A DNA stretch of 64,000 bases from Virgibacillus dokdonensis (GCF_900166595.1 NZ_LT745763.1:4128018-4192017); one strand, 5' to 3'. Shown: positions 20,742 through 33,960, numbered from the stretch's first letter. The notes: a model not told the origin generated them from the sequence alone. Translations and numbers: made by a program.

Positions 20742-20769
20742 TTAGGTCACTCCTTTCTGCTACCTAATC

Positions 20770-21306
20770 TTACTTGGCAGTTTTACCTTCTTTACGACGT
20801 ACATATTCACCTTCGTAACGGATTCCTTTACCTTTATAAGGCTCTGGTGGGCGAATTGCTCTAATTTTAGAAGCAACAGCTCCAACAAGCTCCTTATCAA
20901 TACCTTTAACAATAAGTTGTGTGTTTTTTGGTACGTCAATTTCAATCCCGTCAATTGGATCGATTTCTACAGGGTGTGAGTAACCAGCGTTGACGATTAC
21001 TTTATTTCCCTGCTTCTGCGCACGGTAACCAACACCGATGATTTCAAGCGATTTTTCAAACCCTTTACTTACACCTTCAACCATATTGTTAATGAGGCTA
21101 CGTGTCGTACCGTGTAATGCGCGATGATCCTTATGATCGCTTGGGCGCTCTAGCTTAATCACGTTGCCTTCCATGTTAACTTTAATATCTTGATGTAGAT
21201 TTCTTGTTAATTCACCTTTAGGTCCTTTAACTGTAACGACAGTTCCATCGAATTTCACTTCTACTCCTTCAGGAACTTCGATTGGCTTCAGTCCTATACG
21301 AGACAT
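20770..21306 (-). CDS. rplF: 50S ribosomal protein L6
   Basis: 178 residues with two repeated alpha/beta domains; binds near the GTPase-associated centre. [15 protein letters not shown] is the normal N-terminus, so ATG at 21306 is used (8 bp after AGGAGG) rather than the GTG at 21315. Confidence 0.98.
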   Translation of the reverse strand: MSRIGLKPIEVPEGVEVKFDGTVVTVKGPKGELTRNLHQDIKVNMEGNVIKLERPSDHKDHRALHGTTRSLINNMVEGVSKGFEKSLEIIGVGYRAQKQGNKVIVNAGYSHPVEIDPIDGIEIDVPKNTQLIVKGIDKELVGAVASKIRAIRPPEPYKGKGIRYEGEYVRRKEGKTAK

Positions 21307-21337
21307 TTCATGCACCTCCTCTTCTTTAACTACTCTA

Positions 21338-21736
21338 TTACCACACGTATGCTAATACTTCGCCGCCAACAGCTTGAGAACGCGCTTCTTTGTCAGAAAG
21401 CACACCTTTTGAAGTTGAAACGATAGCAATTCCTAAACCGTTAAGTACACGTGGTACTTCATCAGCTTTCGCATAAACACGTAATCCTGGTTTACTTATA
21501 CGTTTAATACCTGTAATTACACGCTCTTCGTTTGCTCCATATTTAAGGAAGATGCGAAGAACACCTTGCTTGTTATCTTCTACAAGCTCATAATCTGTAA
21601 CGAAACCTTCTCGTTTAAGAATATCAGCGATCTCTTTTTTCATCTTTGATGCTGGAAGCTCTAACTTTTCATGTCTTACCATATTCGCATTACGAATGCG
21701 AGTAAGCATATCTGCAATTGGATCTGTCATAACCAT
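21338..21736 (-). CDS. rpsH: 30S ribosomal protein S8
   Basis: 132 residues; central-domain 16S rRNA-binding assembly protein and, in E. coli, the spc operon repressor. [20 protein letters not shown] and the C-terminal [20 protein letters not shown] are diagnostic. Confidence 0.98.
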   Translation of the reverse strand: MVMTDPIADMLTRIRNANMVRHEKLELPASKMKKEIADILKREGFVTDYELVEDNKQGVLRIFLKYGANEERVITGIKRISKPGLRVYAKADEVPRVLNGLGIAIVSTSKGVLSDKEARSQAVGGEVLAYVW

Positions 21737-21766
21737 TCATCATTACCTCCTTCCCAAAATCGGGTT

Positions 21767-21952
21767 TTACCAGCTTGCTTTTTTGACACCAGGAATTTGA
21801 CCTTTATAGGCAAGTTCACGGAAACAAATACGGCAAAGTTTAAATTTACGGATTACAGAATGCGGACGTCCACAGCGCTCACAGCGTGTATATTCACGTA
21901 CTTGGTATTTTTGCGGACGTTTTTGCTTTGCAATCATTGATTTTTTAGCCAC
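21767..21952 (-). CDS. rpsN: 30S ribosomal protein S14, zinc-binding type
   Basis: 61 residues, the short type Z form. CERC and CRIC provide the four zinc ligands. Between rplE and rpsH as in Bacillus. Confidence 0.98.
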   Translation of the reverse strand: MAKKSMIAKQKRPQKYQVREYTRCERCGRPHSVIRKFKLCRICFRELAYKGQIPGVKKASW

Positions 21953-21982
21953 TATTTTCCCTCCTTGTATTCGCTCTTTTGC

Positions 21983-22522
21983 TTACTTTTGGAAAGGCAT
22001 GCCTAACTGAGTAAGAAGTTCACGAGCTTCTTCATCCGTGTTAGATGTTGTTACGATAACAATGTCCATCCCACGAATCTTACTCACTTTATCATAATTA
22101 ATTTCTGGGAAAATAAGCTGTTCTTTCACTCCTAAAGTGTAGTTTCCACGACCATCAAATGCCTTTTTAGACACACCACGGAAGTCACGTACACGTGGAA
22201 GTGATACAGCAACTAGTTTTTGTAAAAATTCGTACATACGCTCACCGCGAAGGGTTACTTTAGCACCAATCGGCATTCCTTCACGTAGGCGGAATCCAGC
22301 GATCGATTTTTTTGCACGAGTAATCATTGGCTTTTGTCCAGAAATTAACGCCAACTCTTCGACAGCATTATCCAAAGCTTTTGAGTTCTGAACTGCATCA
22401 CCAACACCCATGTTCACTACTATTTTTTCAATAGCTGGTACTTGCATTACAGACTCATAGTTAAATTTATTCATTAAAGATGGTAGTACTTCATCTTGAT
22501 ATTTTTTCTTTAATTGATTCAT
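21983..22522 (-). CDS. rplE: 50S ribosomal protein L5
   Basis: 179 residues; binds 5S rRNA and contacts P-site t[22 protein letters not shown] and [15 protein letters not shown] are diagnostic. Of two adjacent ATG codons, the second (22522) gives the usual length and an 8 bp distance to AGGAGG. Confidence 0.98.
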   Translation of the reverse strand: MNQLKKKYQDEVLPSLMNKFNYESVMQVPAIEKIVVNMGVGDAVQNSKALDNAVEELALISGQKPMITRAKKSIAGFRLREGMPIGAKVTLRGERMYEFLQKLVAVSLPRVRDFRGVSKKAFDGRGNYTLGVKEQLIFPEINYDKVSKIRGMDIVIVTTSNTDEEARELLTQLGMPFQK

Positions 22523-22546
22523 CATGTCGCCCTCCTTTCGCTGAAC

Positions 22547-22858
22547 CTATTTATCTAACGCTTCTCCGGATTTCTTAGCGATACGGACTTTCTTTCCATC
22601 ACGTACTTCGTAACCAACACGGGTTGGCTCTCCGGTTTTACGATCTATTGGCATCACGTTAGAAACATGAATTGGTGCCTCCTGATTAAGAATTCCACCT
22701 TGTGGATTTTCTTGGGAAGGTTTGGCATGTTTTTTAATCATGTTAATTCCTTCTACAAGCACACGCTCTTTTTTCGGGTATGCTTCTAAGATAGTGCCTT
22801 CTTTTCCGCGGTCTTTGCCGGAAATAACTTTTACTTTATCACCTTTTTTTACATGCAT
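22547..22858 (-). CDS. rplX: 50S ribosomal protein L24
   Basis: 103 residues with an N-terminal KOW motif ([21 protein letters not shown]); assembly initiator at the exit tunnel. The start at 22858 fits the family and lies 10 bp after AGGAGG; the longer frame to 22879 is rejected. Upstream, a 143 bp repeat-containing spacer separates it from rplN, unusually long for this operon. Confidence 0.98.
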   Translation of the reverse strand: MHVKKGDKVKVISGKDRGKEGTILEAYPKKERVLVEGINMIKKHAKPSQENPQGGILNQEAPIHVSNVMPIDRKTGEPTRVGYEVRDGKKVRIAKKSGEALDK

Positions 22859-22899
22859 GCTTAACGCACCTCCTAACAAGGCTAAATTTTAGCTTATAA

Positions 22900-23000
22900 A
22901 GGCTGTTCAAAATTTATAGGAAGAAGGCATCTTGAAATTCTGGTTGACTTTAAAAGCCTGTTGAAAATCAAAATTCAATCATCCTCTTTTTGAACACACA
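22900..23000. repeat. GTTCAAAA-type inverted-repeat element between rplN and rplX
   Basis: TGTTCAAAA (22904-22912) and TTTTGAACA (22988-22996) form a perfect 9 bp inverted repeat enclosing 75 bp, with an internal related word CCTGTTGAAAATC (22968-22980). The interval is noncoding and interrupts a normally tight ribosomal operon, so it looks like an inserted small repeat. Confidence 0.5.
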
Positions 23001-23001
23001 C

Positions 23002-23370
23002 TTATAATACTTCTGGAGCAAGAGATACGATTTTCATGAATTTTGCATCACGCAATTCACGTGCAACTGGTCCAAAAATACGAGTTCCTCTTGGACTCTT
23101 ATCATCACGAACAATTACCGCTGCATTTTCATCAAAACGAATATATGAACCATCTTTACGACGTGCACCAGATTTCGAACGTACAATAACAGCTCTTACA
23201 ACATCACCTTTTTTGACAACGCCGCCTGGTGTTGCTTCTTTTACCGTACAAACAACAACGTCGCCAATATTAGCGGTTTTTCGTCCGGATCCGCCCAATA
23301 CTTTAATAGTTAATAGTTCACGTGCACCAGAGTTATCTGCAACTTTTAAACGTGTTTCCTGTTGAATCAT
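23002..23370 (-). CDS. rplN: 50S ribosomal protein L14
   Basis: 122 residues; intersubunit bridge protein. [18 protein letters not shown] and [14 protein letters not shown] are diagnostic. Confidence 0.98.
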   Translation of the reverse strand: MIQQETRLKVADNSGARELLTIKVLGGSGRKTANIGDVVVCTVKEATPGGVVKKGDVVRAVIVRSKSGARRKDGSYIRFDENAAVIVRDDKSPRGTRIFGPVARELRDAKFMKIVSLAPEVL

Positions 23371-23412
23371 ATCGCTGTAACCTCCCTTCGGATACCTTCC
23401 GAGCGAACTTTA

Positions 23413-23676
23413 TTATATAATTACCGCTTCTTCAACAATCTCAACGAGGCGAAAATGTTTTGTAGCTGATAGCGGACGAGTTTCCATGATGCTTACGATA
23501 TCGCCAACTTTTGCTTGGTTATTCTCATCATGTGCTTTGAATTTTTTTGAATATTTAACACGCTTGCCGTATAGCTTGTGGAATTTATATGTTTCCACTA
23601 GAACAGAAATGGTTTTATCCATTTTGTCAGAGACAACACGTCCAGTGTAAACTTTACGATCATTACGTTCTGTCAT
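23413..23676 (-). CDS. rpsQ: 30S ribosomal protein S17
   Basis: 87 residues, an OB-fold 16S rRNA-binding protein. [18 protein letters not shown] and [16 protein letters not shown] are diagnostic. Confidence 0.98.
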   Translation of the reverse strand: MTERNDRKVYTGRVVSDKMDKTISVLVETYKFHKLYGKRVKYSKKFKAHDENNQAKVGDIVSIMETRPLSATKHFRLVEIVEEAVII

Positions 23677-23702
23677 TTTGAGGTTTACCTCCTCTCGAGA
23701 TT

Positions 23703-24345
<643 letters not shown>

Positions 24346-24987
24346 TTATTTGTCAGTTTTCGTTGGAAGGACTTCTCCACGGTATACCCACACTTTGACA
24401 CCTAACTTACCATACGTAGTGTCTGCTTCTGCTGTACCGTAATCGATATCAGCTCTTAATGTGTGTAGTGGTACTGTCCCTTCACTATAATGTTCCGCAC
24501 GAGCGATGTCTGCGCCACCAAGACGTCCGGATACTTGTGTTTTAATTCCTTTTGCGCCAGCACGCATCGCACGTTGAATGGATTGCTTTTGTGCACGACG
24601 GAAAGAAATACGGTTTTCTAATTGACGAGCAATATTTTCAGCAACTAATGTTGCATCAAGATCTACTTTTTTAATTTCTACAATATTGATGTGAACTCGC
24701 TTGCCAGTTAAGCTATTTAAAGCTTTACGCAAAGATTCCACTTCAGAACCGCCTTTACCGATAACCATACCTGGTTTACCAGTATGAATCGTAATATTCA
24801 CTCGGTTTGCTGCACGCTCAATATCAATAGATGAAACAGCAGCTATCTTCAAGCGGTTTTCCAAGTATTCTCTAATCTTAATGTCTTCATGTAATAAGTC
24901 TGCATAGTCCTTGCCGGCATACCATTTTGACTCCCAGTCTTTAATGACGCCAACGCGAAGACCAGTTGGATTTACTTTTTGACCCAC
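24346..24987 (-). CDS. rpsC: 30S ribosomal protein S3
   Basis: 213 residues; mRNA entry and helicase function. It has a KH domain with the [14 protein letters not shown] loop near residue 72 and a C-terminal domain with [13 protein letters not shown]. Lies 3 bp after rplV. Confidence 0.98.
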   Translation of the reverse strand: MGQKVNPTGLRVGVIKDWESKWYAGKDYADLLHEDIKIREYLENRLKIAAVSSIDIERAANRVNITIHTGKPGMVIGKGGSEVESLRKALNSLTGKRVHINIVEIKKVDLDATLVAENIARQLENRISFRRAQKQSIQRAMRAGAKGIKTQVSGRLGGADIARAEHYSEGTVPLHTLRADIDYGTAEADTTYGKLGVKVWVYRGEVLPTKTDK

Positions 24988-24990
24988 TGA

Positions 24991-25332
24991 CTAACCCTCC
25001 TTTTTTTCTGTTACCACTACTGTAATGTGGCTTGTGCGTTTATTAATTCTACTTGCACGACCTTGTGCACGTGGACGGAAACGTTTCAAAGTAGCGCCTT
25101 CGTTTACATATGCTTCTGAAATGACCAGGTTATCTGTATCCATTTCATAATTGTGCTCTGCATTAGCAATCGCAGAGTTTAATACTTTTTCTACGACTGG
25201 AGAAGCACCGCGTTGTGTATGGCGTAAAATCGCAATTGCTTCACCTACATTTTTTCCTCGAATAAGATCAACGACTAATCGTACTTTACGAGGAGCAATA
25301 CGAACCGATTTTGCAACGGCTTTAGCTTGCAT
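24991..25332 (-). CDS. rplV: 50S ribosomal protein L22
   Basis: 113 residues; its beta-hairpin lines the exit tunnel near the macrolide site. The hairpin region ([19 protein letters not shown]) is intact, without the deletions known in macrolide-resistant mutants. Confidence 0.98.
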   Translation of the reverse strand: MQAKAVAKSVRIAPRKVRLVVDLIRGKNVGEAIAILRHTQRGASPVVEKVLNSAIANAEHNYEMDTDNLVISEAYVNEGATLKRFRPRAQGRASRINKRTSHITVVVTEKKEG

Positions 25333-25352
25333 GTTGTGTGCCTCCTCTCCTA

Positions 25353-25631
25353 TTAGCGTTTTGTTTTCTTATCATCGCCACCGTGCCCTTTAAAGGTACG
25401 TGTTGGCGCGAATTCACCTAATTTATGTCCGACCATGTCTTCTGTAACGTAGACTGGTACATGCTTACGTCCGTCATATACCGCTATTGTATGTCCTACA
25501 AAATTAGGAAATATAGTTGAACGACGTGACCAAGTTTTAATTACTTGTTTTTTATCACTTTCGTTTAATGCTTCGATTTTTGACATAAGATGGTCATCTG
25601 CAAAAGGTCCTTTTTTCAAACTACGACCCAT
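25353..25631 (-). CDS. rpsS: 30S ribosomal protein S19
   Basis: 92 residues in the 30S head, bridging S13. [16 protein letters not shown] and [15 protein letters not shown] are diagnostic. Confidence 0.98.
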   Translation of the reverse strand: MGRSLKKGPFADDHLMSKIEALNESDKKQVIKTWSRRSTIFPNFVGHTIAVYDGRKHVPVYVTEDMVGHKLGEFAPTRTFKGHGGDDKKTKR

Positions 25632-25688
25632 GGATAAACCTCCTTTCGCATTGGAGAGACGGGCTTATCTTCCCGCCACTATTTTTAA

Positions 25689-26519
25689 TTATTTTTTACG
25701 TTTACGAACGATATACTTATCAGATGGCTTGTTGCGTTGACGTGTCTTGTAACCAAGTGTTGGCTTACCCCATGGTGACATTGGTGATTTACGACCGATT
25801 GGCGCGCGTCCTTCACCACCACCGTGTGGGTGATCATTCGGGTTCATAACAGACCCACGAACAGTTGGGCGAATACCTAACCAACGAGAACGACCTGCTT
25901 TACCTACACGGATAAGCTCATGTTCAATATTACCAACTTGACCGACAGTTGCACGGCAAGAAGACAGAATTAAACGAACTTCTCCTGAAGATAAACGAAC
26001 TAACGTGTATTTACCATCACGACCAAGAACTTGTGCTTCTGCACCCGCTGAACGAACAAGCTGTCCGCCACGTCCTGGCTTCAACTCAACATTATGAATA
26101 ATTGTACCTACTGGGATATTTACTAATGGTAATGCATTTCCCATTTTAATATCCGCATCTTCACCAGAAATAACTTCTTGCCCCACTTTTATACCTTTTG
26201 GAGCTAATATATAACGTTTTTCACCATCAACATAATGAATTAATGCGATGTTTGCTGAACGGTTTGGATCATATTCAATAGTAGCAACGCGTCCTGGTAT
26301 ACCATCTTTATCACGCTTGAAATCGATGATACGGTATTGACGCTTGTGACCGCCACCTTGATGACGAACGGTTAACTTCCCTTGATGATTACGACCACCA
26401 CGTTTGTGTAGTGGAGCTAAAAGGGATTTTTCAGGCGTATCTGTAGTGATTTCTGCAAAATCAGATACGGACATATTACGTCTACCGTTGGACGTTGGTC
26501 TGAATTTTTTAATCGCCAT
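25689..26519 (-). CDS. rplB: 50S ribosomal protein L2
   Basis: 276 residues; essential for subunit association and peptidyl transferase structure. The conserved [14 protein letters not shown] segment near residue 225 carries the catalytic-centre histidine. Basic C-terminus ends YIVRKRKK. Confidence 0.99.
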   Translation of the reverse strand: MAIKKFRPTSNGRRNMSVSDFAEITTDTPEKSLLAPLHKRGGRNHQGKLTVRHQGGGHKRQYRIIDFKRDKDGIPGRVATIEYDPNRSANIALIHYVDGEKRYILAPKGIKVGQEVISGEDADIKMGNALPLVNIPVGTIIHNVELKPGRGGQLVRSAGAEAQVLGRDGKYTLVRLSSGEVRLILSSCRATVGQVGNIEHELIRVGKAGRSRWLGIRPTVRGSVMNPNDHPHGGGEGRAPIGRKSPMSPWGKPTLGYKTRQRNKPSDKYIVRKRKK

Positions 26520-26550
26520 CTTTATTTCCCTCCTTCACGAACTTTATAAT

Positions 26551-26838
26551 TTATGCTTCAAAGAAATCTAATTCTTTACTGTCTTCAGAAAGCTGAACAA
26601 CAGCTTTTTTACGATCTGAACGGTATCCACCGTAACGACCCATACGCTTGAACTTACCTTTTACATTTAACGTGTTCACTTTGATTACTTTCACTCCAAA
26701 AACTTGTTCAACAGCGTTTTTTATCTCTGTTTTATTCGCTTGAGGAGTTACTTCAAACGTGTACTTTTTTTCTGCCATTAAATCAGCTGAATGTTCTGTA
26801 ATGACAGGGCGCTTTATAATATCACGTGGATCTTTCAT
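26551..26838 (-). CDS. rplW: 50S ribosomal protein L23
   Basis: 95 residues; docking site for trigger factor and SRP at the tunnel exit. [16 protein letters not shown] is diagnostic. Its ATG overlaps the rplD stop by one base. Confidence 0.98.
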   Translation of the reverse strand: MKDPRDIIKRPVITEHSADLMAEKKYTFEVTPQANKTEIKNAVEQVFGVKVIKVNTLNVKGKFKRMGRYGGYRSDRKKAVVQLSEDSKELDFFEA

Positions 26839-27461
26839 TATGCAAGCACCTCCCCTGCTTTTTCAGCTGCCTCTTTTGTTAAGATCAGCTTGTCATGGCC
26901 AAGCAAGTCTAATACATTCATTTCTTCCACTGTTAAAATAGAGACAGCCGGAAGATTATTTACGGAACGAACAACGTTCTCTTCTTTTTCAGTTACAACA
27001 ATTAAAGCTTTTGCATCTACATTTAATGCTGCTAGCATTTTTACTGCTTCTTTTGTTTTTGGTTCAGCAAAAATAAGACTTTCCAAAACGACAAGATTAT
27101 TTTCTTTTGTTTTTGAAGAAAGCGCAGATTTAAGTGCTAAGCGACGGACTTTCTTTGGCAATTTATAGCTATAGCTGCGTGGTGTTGGTCCAAATACAGT
27201 ACCTCCGCCAACCCACTGTGGGGAACGAATAGAACCTTGACGTGCACGACCAGTTCCTTTCTGACGCCATGGTTTACGACCACCACCGCGTACTTCAGAA
27301 CGGTTTTTTACCGCATGCGTACCTTGACGTAAAGACGCACGTTGCATAACTACTGCATCATGTAATACATGCTCATTTGGTTCAATTCCAAATACAGCTT
27401 CGTTTAATTCCAATTCACCAGCTTGAGCTCCATCTTGTTTTAGTAGTGCTACTTTAGGCAT
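26838..27461 (-). CDS. rplD: 50S ribosomal protein L4
   Basis: 207 residues; tunnel-lining protein and, in gamma-proteobacteria, S10 operon repressor. The tunnel loop ([25 protein letters not shown]) is intact and wild-type in appearance. Confidence 0.98.
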   Translation of the reverse strand: MPKVALLKQDGAQAGELELNEAVFGIEPNEHVLHDAVVMQRASLRQGTHAVKNRSEVRGGGRKPWRQKGTGRARQGSIRSPQWVGGGTVFGPTPRSYSYKLPKKVRRLALKSALSSKTKENNLVVLESLIFAEPKTKEAVKMLAALNVDAKALIVVTEKEENVVRSVNNLPAVSILTVEEMNVLDLLGHDKLILTKEAAEKAGEVLA

Positions 27462-27487
27462 GACATATCCTCCCTTCGTCTGTATGA

Positions 27488-28117
27488 TTAGTTAGCCTTG
27501 ACTGCACTCGTTATTTTTACGAATGATTTCTTTGCACCTGGGACATTACCTTTTACTAGTAGTAGATTACGTTCTTCATCTACTTTTACTACTTCAAGGT
27601 TTTGGATCGTTACTTGTTCTCCACCCATACGTCCTGGAAGTGGTCTTCCTTTAAATACACGCATTGGGTCAACCGCACCTAACGAACCTGGTGATCTGTG
27701 ATAGTGAGAACCATGAGTTTCTGGTCCACGTTGTTGATTGTGACGCTTAATTGAACCTTGGAATCCTTTACCTTTTGTAGTTCCTGTCACATCAATTTTA
27801 TCACCAGAAGCAAATACGTTTACGCTCACTTCCTGACCAACTTCATACTCGTCAAGCTTCGCGTTACGGATTTCACGAACGTAGCGCTTAGGGTTTGTGT
27901 TTGCTTTTTCAGCATGACCTTTTTCCGCTTTATTCGTACGTGATTCCTTTACGTCAGCAACACCTAGTTGGATTGCTTCATAACCATCATTTTCTAATGT
28001 TCTCTTTTGTAATACGACGTTTGGCTCAGCTTCAATTACAGTTACAGGCATTAGTTCTCCTGTTTCAGAGAATAGCTGAGTCATGCCGATTTTACGACCT
28101 AAGATTCCTTTCGTCAT
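27488..28117 (-). CDS. rplC: 50S ribosomal protein L3
   Basis: 209 residues; early-assembly protein reaching the peptidyl transferase centre. [13 protein letters not shown] and the central extension [23 protein letters not shown] are diagnostic. Confidence 0.98.
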   Translation of the reverse strand: MTKGILGRKIGMTQLFSETGELMPVTVIEAEPNVVLQKRTLENDGYEAIQLGVADVKESRTNKAEKGHAEKANTNPKRYVREIRNAKLDEYEVGQEVSVNVFASGDKIDVTGTTKGKGFQGSIKRHNQQRGPETHGSHYHRSPGSLGAVDPMRVFKGRPLPGRMGGEQVTIQNLEVVKVDEERNLLLVKGNVPGAKKSFVKITSAVKAN

Positions 28118-28146
28118 CCGTTACACCTCCTATTTAAAACTTTCAT

Positions 28147-28645
<499 letters not shown>

Positions 28646-28650
28646 TACAT

Positions 28651-28679
28651 ATTATACTTACTTTGCTACTTGATTGCAA
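28651..28679 (-). promoter_or_regulatory. Promoter of the S10-spc-alpha operon
   Basis: TTGCAA (28679-28674), 17 bp spacer, TATAAT (28656-28651). About 195 bp upstream of rpsJ. Confidence 0.8.
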
Positions 28680-29042
28680 GGGGTTATACAAAAAATTTAT
28701 TAATAAGTTTAGTCAAAACAGACTGCTTTTAATCGTAGTAAATAGATTTAAGAATTATCAATAGGAATTTTTAAATGGCAAGGTGTAATAACGTATTATA
28801 GGAAGGGATCTTTTAGGTAAGGAAGGATTAAGGGGAACGGTTAAATAACAGTTATTCCATAAAGTAATTGCTCCTATGTTTCGGTCATCTAAATAGAGAT
28901 GAAGAAAAACAGAGGTTTATCTTTTATTCTTGTTGAGAGATACGCTATCATGTTGACTACCTTTCAAAAAGCGTTAGAAAATTTGGCTTAGCGACAAGTA
29001 GCATGCCGAAAAAAATGCCTTTGTTTTATTTTTCTATATTGT
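28680..29042. other. Spacer between the S10 promoter and the tuf terminator
   Basis: No gene supported. A degenerate left half of the dispersed hairpin repeat is visible at 28977-29005 (AAAATTTGGCTTAGCGACAAG then CATGCCG), in the same orientation as the other copies. Confidence 0.4.
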
Positions 29043-29079
29043 AAAAAACACAGATTACGTCGTCACGTAACCTGTGTTT
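29043..29079 (-). terminator. Terminator after tuf
   Basis: On the minus strand AAACACAGGTTACGT pairs with ACGTAATCTGTGTTT and is followed by TTT, 14 bp after the tuf stop codon. It closes the str operon. Confidence 0.92.
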
Positions 29080-29092
29080 CATAACTTGGTGT

Positions 29093-30283
29093 TTACTCAA
29101 TAATTTCTGATACAACACCAGAACCAACTGTACGGCCACCTTCACGAATAGAGAAGCGAGTACCGTCTTCAATAGCAATTGGTGAAATAAGCTCAACTGT
29201 CATTTCAATGTTATCGCCAGGCATTACCATTTCTGTTCCTTCTGGAAGTTGGATAACACCAGTTACATCCGTTGTACGGAAGTAAAACTGTGGACGATAG
29301 TTAGCAAAGAATGGAGTGTGACGTCCACCTTCTTCTTTAGATAGAACATAAACTTCTGCTTTAAACTTTGTGTGTGGTGTAATTGAACCAGGTTTTGCTA
29401 GTACTTGACCACGGTTAATATCTTCACGTGCCACACCACGAAGTAGTGCACCAATGTTGTCACCAGCTTCTGCATAGTCTAGAAGCTTACGGAACATTTC
29501 TACACCAGTAACTGTAGTTTTTTGAGCTGCTTCGTTTAAGCCGATGATTTCAACTTCATCACCAACACGTACTTCTCCACGCTCAACACGACCAGTTGCA
29601 ACAGTACCACGACCTGTAATAGAGAATACGTCCTCTACAGGCATCATGAATGGTTTGTCTTTATCGCGGTCTGGAGTTGGAATGTACTCGTCAACAGCTT
29701 CCATTAATTCAACGATTTTTGCTTCGTATTCTTCTACTCCTTCAATTGCTTTCAAAGCAGAGCCAGCAATTACAGGAACATCATCACCAGGGAAGTCGTA
29801 CTCTGTTAATAGATCGCGAACTTCCATTTCTACTAATTCTAATAGCTCTTCATCGTCTACCATATCTACTTTGTTTAGAAATACTACAATAGAAGGTACC
29901 CCAACGTTACGAGATAGTAGGATGTGCTCACGAGTTTGTGGCATTGGACCATCAGCTGCAGATACTACTAGGATTGCTCCGTCCATTTGTGCAGCACCAG
30001 TGATCATGTTTTTAACATAGTCAGCGTGACCTGGGCAGTCAACGTGCGCATAGTGACGAGTATCCGTTTCATATTCTACGTGAGAAGTTGCAATAGTAAT
30101 TCCACGCTCTTTTTCTTCTGGTGCATTATCAATTTGATCATACGCCATTTGCGTACCTTTACCAGATTTCTTATGCATTACAATTGTAATTGCAGCAGTT
30201 AGCGTTGTTTTACCATGGTCAACGTGTCCAATTGTTCCAATGTTAACGTGACTTTTCGAGCGGTCGAACTTTTCTTTAGCCAT
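29093..30283 (-). CDS. tuf: Translation elongation factor Tu
   Basis: 396 residues; GTPase that delivers aminoacyl-tRNA to the ribosome. G1 GHVDHGKT is at residues 19-26, G3 DCPGH near 81-85 and G4 NKVD near 136-139; domains 2 and 3 follow. Last gene of the str operon, 126 bp after fusA, with a possible own promoter in that gap (TTGTTT-18-TAAAAT at 30347-30318). Confidence 0.99.
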   Translation of the reverse strand: MAKEKFDRSKSHVNIGTIGHVDHGKTTLTAAITIVMHKKSGKGTQMAYDQIDNAPEEKERGITIATSHVEYETDTRHYAHVDCPGHADYVKNMITGAAQMDGAILVVSAADGPMPQTREHILLSRNVGVPSIVVFLNKVDMVDDEELLELVEMEVRDLLTEYDFPGDDVPVIAGSALKAIEGVEEYEAKIVELMEAVDEYIPTPDRDKDKPFMMPVEDVFSITGRGTVATGRVERGEVRVGDEVEIIGLNEAAQKTTVTGVEMFRKLLDYAEAGDNIGALLRGVAREDINRGQVLAKPGSITPHTKFKAEVYVLSKEEGGRHTPFFANYRPQFYFRTTDVTGVIQLPEGTEMVMPGDNIEMTVELISPIAIEDGTRFSIREGGRTVGSGVVSEIIE

Positions 30284-30317
30284 TTATAGTTCCTCCTTTA
30301 AATAAATGAAAAAGTTT

Positions 30318-30347
30318 ATTTTAGAATGTATAAGTAGCAAGAAACAA
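30318..30347 (-). promoter_or_regulatory. Possible tuf-proximal promoter
   Basis: TTGTTT (30347-30342), 18 bp spacer, TAAAAT (30323-30318), in the fusA-tuf gap. Moderate match only. Confidence 0.4.
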
Positions 30348-30409
30348 TGGATGAACATCACTTCTTAGCCTTTAATACAAGTTATACTTTAGATTTATGA
30401 AAAAATCAA

Positions 30410-32488
30410 TTATTGACCAGCATTTTTCTTAATAATTTCTTCAGAAATACTCTTTGGTACTTCCTCGTAGTGATCAAAGTACATCGTAAATGTACCACGA
30501 CCTTGTGTGTTAGAACGCAATGCTGTAGCGTAACCGAACATTTCAGAAAGTGGAACGAAGCCTTTTACCACTTGGGCAGGACCTCTAGCTTCCATACCTT
30601 CTACACGTCCGCGACGAGAAGTAATATCACCCATGATGTCTCCCATATATTCTTCTGGGATAACAATTTCTACTTTAGCAATCGGCTCAAGAAGAACTGG
30701 GTTACACTTATTTTTAGCAGCTTTTAGTGCCATAGAGGCAGCTACTTTAAATGCCATTTCGTTAGAGTCCACATCATGATAGCTTCCATCATACAAAGTT
30801 GCTTTAATATCAATTAGTGGATATCCGGCTAATACACCATTTTCCATTGATTCTTCAATACCAGCTTGAACAGATGGAATGTATTCACGTGGTACAACCC
30901 CACCAACAATTTTGTTCACAAATTCAAAGCCAGCGCCTTCTTCGTTAGGTTCAAATTTAACCCAAACGTGTCCGTATTGTCCACGACCACCAGATTGGCG
31001 AACAAATTTACCTTCTACTTCAGCAGCAGATCGGAATGTCTCACGATATGCAACCTGTGGCGCACCAACGTTTGCTTCTACTTTGAATTCACGCTTCAAG
31101 CGGTCAACGATAACGTCAAGATGAAGTTCACCCATACCTGAAATAATCGTTTGGCCTGTTTCTTCATTTGTTTCTGTTTTAAAGGTTGGGTCTTCTTCAG
31201 CTAGTTTACCTAAAGCAATACCCATTTTGTCTTGGTCGGCTTTTGTTTTTGGTTCAATAGCAACTCCGATTACCGGTTCTGGGAAATCCATAGATTCAAG
31301 AATAACTAAATTCTTTTCATCACAAAGCGTATCACCAGTAGATGTATCTTTTAAACCAACAGCAGCTGCAATTTCACCAGCATATACAGTGGAAATCTCT
31401 TGTCTTGAATTTGCGTGCATTTGTAGGATACGTCCAACACGCTCACGCTTATCTTTTACAGAGTTTTTCACATAAGAACCAGCATCTAGTGTACCTGAAT
31501 ATACTCGGAAGAAAGTAAGCTTACCAACATATGGATCTGTCATTACTTTAAATGCCAATGCTGAGAACGGTGCATTGTCTGTAGATGGACGAGTTACTTT
31601 TTCCTCCGTACCAGGGACAATCCCTTCAATATCAGCAACATCCGTAGGTGCTGGAAGGTAATCAATAACACCATCAAGCATTAATTGTACACCTTTATTT
31701 TTGAATGCTGACCCACAATATACTGGATAGAATTCAACATCTAGTGTAGCTTTTCGGATAGCGACTCTTAACTCATCCTTAGAGATTTCTTCACCCTCTA
31801 AGTATTTCATCATTAAGTCTTCGTCAAGTTCAGCAACAGCTTCAATTAAGCTATTACGCCATTCTTGAGCTTTATCCATTAAATCAGCCGGAATTTCACG
31901 AGTCTCTGCACGAGTACCGAGGTCATCTTCATAGAAGAATGCCTGCATGTCAATGAGGTCGATAATTCCTTCAAAGTTATCTTCTGCACCTACCGGAAGT
32001 TGAACCGGATGTGCATTAGCGCCTAGACGATCTTTTAACGTTTTTGTTGCATAAAGAAAATCAGCGCCGATCTTATCCATTTTGTTAATAAAAACAATAC
32101 GTGGAACCCCGTATGTTGTAGCTTGGCGCCATACTGTTTCCGTTTGTGGCTCCACACCTGACTGTGCATCAAGAACGGTTACGGCACCGTCTAACACACG
32201 TAATGAACGTTCAACTTCAACAGTGAAATCCACGTGTCCAGGTGTGTCAATAATGTTAATTCGATGGTTTTTCCATTGAGCAGTCGTTGCAGCAGAAGTA
32301 ATAGTAATACCTCTTTCCTGCTCTTGCTCCATCCAGTCCATCTGTGATGCACCTTCATGCGTTTCACCAATTTTATGAATGCGTCCTGTATAGAAAAGAA
32401 TACGCTCCGTAGTAGTAGTTTTACCTGCATCAATGTGTGCCATAATACCAATATTTCGCGTCTTTTCCAAGGAGAACTCTCTAGCCAT
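30410..32488 (-). CDS. fusA: Translation elongation factor G
   Basis: 692 residues; GTPase driving ribosomal translocation. G1 AHIDAGKT at residues 17-24, then the five-domain EF-G architecture to [16 protein letters not shown] near the C-terminus. Between rpsG and tuf, the conserved str order. Confidence 0.99.
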   Translation of the reverse strand: MAREFSLEKTRNIGIMAHIDAGKTTTTERILFYTGRIHKIGETHEGASQMDWMEQEQERGITITSAATTAQWKNHRINIIDTPGHVDFTVEVERSLRVLDGAVTVLDAQSGVEPQTETVWRQATTYGVPRIVFINKMDKIGADFLYATKTLKDRLGANAHPVQLPVGAEDNFEGIIDLIDMQAFFYEDDLGTRAETREIPADLMDKAQEWRNSLIEAVAELDEDLMMKYLEGEEISKDELRVAIRKATLDVEFYPVYCGSAFKNKGVQLMLDGVIDYLPAPTDVADIEGIVPGTEEKVTRPSTDNAPFSALAFKVMTDPYVGKLTFFRVYSGTLDAGSYVKNSVKDKRERVGRILQMHANSRQEISTVYAGEIAAAVGLKDTSTGDTLCDEKNLVILESMDFPEPVIGVAIEPKTKADQDKMGIALGKLAEEDPTFKTETNEETGQTIISGMGELHLDVIVDRLKREFKVEANVGAPQVAYRETFRSAAEVEGKFVRQSGGRGQYGHVWVKFEPNEEGAGFEFVNKIVGGVVPREYIPSVQAGIEESMENGVLAGYPLIDIKATLYDGSYHDVDSNEMAFKVAASMALKAAKNKCNPVLLEPIAKVEIVIPEEYMGDIMGDITSRRGRVEGMEARGPAQVVKGFVPLSEMFGYATALRSNTQGRGTFTMYFDHYEEVPKSISEEIIKKNAGQ

Positions 32489-32527
32489 GTATTCTTCTCC
32501 TTTCTAGCTTGAATTTGATTTATTATT

Positions 32528-32998
32528 TTACCAGCGGTAATGAGCAAATGCTTTGTTAGCTTCTGCCATTTTATGCAGTTCTTCGCGTTTCTTCACAGAA
32601 GCACCTGTATTGTTAGAAGCATCTAAAATTTCATTAGCAAGACGTTCTTCCATTGTTTTTTCTCCGCGTAAACGAGAGTAGTTAACAATATAACGTAGTC
32701 CTAGCGCTTGACGACGTTCTGGACGTACTTCCATTGGTACTTGGTAGTTTGATCCACCAACACGACGTGCACGTACTTCAAGAACAGGCATAACATTTTT
32801 CATCGCTTGTTCAAATACTTCCATTGCATTTTGACCGCTTCTTTCAGCAACCAATTCAAATGCTTTATAAAGAATTTTTTGTGCTTTTCCTCTTTTTCCA
32901 TCAACCATAATTTGATTGATTAAACGAGTCACAAGTTTTGAGTTGTAAAGCGGATCTGGTAAGACATCGCGTTTAGGTACTGGGCCTTTACGTGGCAT
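32528..32998 (-). CDS. rpsG: 30S ribosomal protein S7
   Basis: 156 residues; nucleates assembly of the 30S head and contacts E-site t[24 protein letters not shown] and the C-terminal AHYRW are diagnostic. Confidence 0.98.
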   Translation of the reverse strand: MPRKGPVPKRDVLPDPLYNSKLVTRLINQIMVDGKRGKAQKILYKAFELVAERSGQNAMEVFEQAMKNVMPVLEVRARRVGGSNYQVPMEVRPERRQALGLRYIVNYSRLRGEKTMEERLANEILDASNNTGASVKKREELHKMAEANKAFAHYRW

Positions 32999-33039
32999 AT
33001 GTCCTTCCTCCTTTCCTCTTGGGCTTATTTAAAATATGC

Positions 33040-33453
33040 TTATTTTTTCGGTCTTTTCGTACCGTACTTAGAACGACCTTGCATTCTACCTTCTACACCT
33101 GCTGTATCCAACGCACCACGAACAATGTGATAACGAACACCAGGTAAGTCTTTCACACGACCACCACGAAGAAGTACAACGCTGTGTTCCTGAAGATTAT
33201 GACCAATTCCAGGAATGTATGCTGTTACTTCCATGTTGTTAGACAAACGCACACGAGCATATTTACGAAGTGCTGAGTTTGGTTTCTTCGGCGTTAATGT
33301 TCCAACACGTGTACATACACCACGTTTTTGTGGAGAGTTTTGGTCTGTGAATGTTTTCTTAAAGCTGTTATACCCCTTGTTTAGAGCTGGAGAATCAGAC
33401 TTTTTTGGTTTGCTTACACGACCTTTACGCACTAATTGGTTAATTGTTGGCAT
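33040..33453 (-). CDS. rpsL: 30S ribosomal protein S12
   Basis: 137 residues; decoding-centre protein. The loop [17 protein letters not shown] keeps the wild-type lysine, and [25 protein letters not shown] is intact, so no classic streptomycin-resistance substitution is seen. Confidence 0.98.
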   Translation of the reverse strand: MPTINQLVRKGRVSKPKKSDSPALNKGYNSFKKTFTDQNSPQKRGVCTRVGTLTPKKPNSALRKYARVRLSNNMEVTAYIPGIGHNLQEHSVVLLRGGRVKDLPGVRYHIVRGALDTAGVEGRMQGRSKYGTKRPKK

Positions 33454-33566
33454 AACTATTTCCTCCTTTCCGTCATGAATATATCACTAATTCAGCTTGA
33501 ATTTTTGTAATCCCACACATCCAGGTGGTTCATCTTTGGGTAAAAAAACAGTTTTTTATGAATAAC

Positions 33567-33821
33567 TCAATTCTGTTTTATACCAACAGCGGCTGCACCG
33601 ACCTCGATACCACATGCTACTCCTAATTTCTTTTTAGAATCGACATGATGACAAGGAATGCCCAATTCTTCAGCTAAATGTGTAACCTTTTGTATCATAT
33701 GTTGATCTGCATCAACAGCAACAAACACTTCACTAATATGCCCATTTTTCATGGCTTTGAGCGTTTGTTTTGTTCCGATAACTACACTAGATTTCACTTG
33801 CATTACTTTTTCATAAGACAT
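33567..33821 (-). CDS. rplGB: L7Ae-family K-turn-binding ribosomal protein (YbxF-like)
   Basis: 84 residues of the L7Ae/L30e/S12e fold. [24 protein letters not shown] and the C-terminal half with [17 protein letters not shown] are typical; members bind kink-turn RNAs. In B. subtilis ybxF (rplGB) occupies the same place upstream of rpsL. It is the first gene after the promoter at 33867-33895. Confidence 0.92.
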   Translation of the reverse strand: MSYEKVMQVKSSVVIGTKQTLKAMKNGHISEVFVAVDADQHMIQKVTHLAEELGIPCHHVDSKKKLGVACGIEVGAAAVGIKQN

Positions 33822-33866
33822 CTCATATCCTCCAAAGCATCAAGTATAACCGGAAGCACCTTGAAT

Positions 33867-33895
33867 ATTCTACCACTCTGCATTTTTTATGTCAA
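33867..33895 (-). promoter_or_regulatory. Promoter of the rplGB-rpsL-rpsG-fusA-tuf operon
   Basis: TTGACA (33895-33890), 17 bp spacer, TAGAAT (33872-33867), about 45 bp before the rplGB start. Confidence 0.85.
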
Positions 33896-33960
33896 CATGA
33901 TTTACATATTTTTTACGCTTCCGCTTAAAAACTTATTCTATTTTGTATAGAACTGGTGAG

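Noticed and set aside
29544..30020. 158-codon plus-strand open frame opposite tuf
   Set aside because: Antisense shadow of the highly conserved tuf gene, Ser/Thr-rich low-complexity translation, no ribosome binding site.
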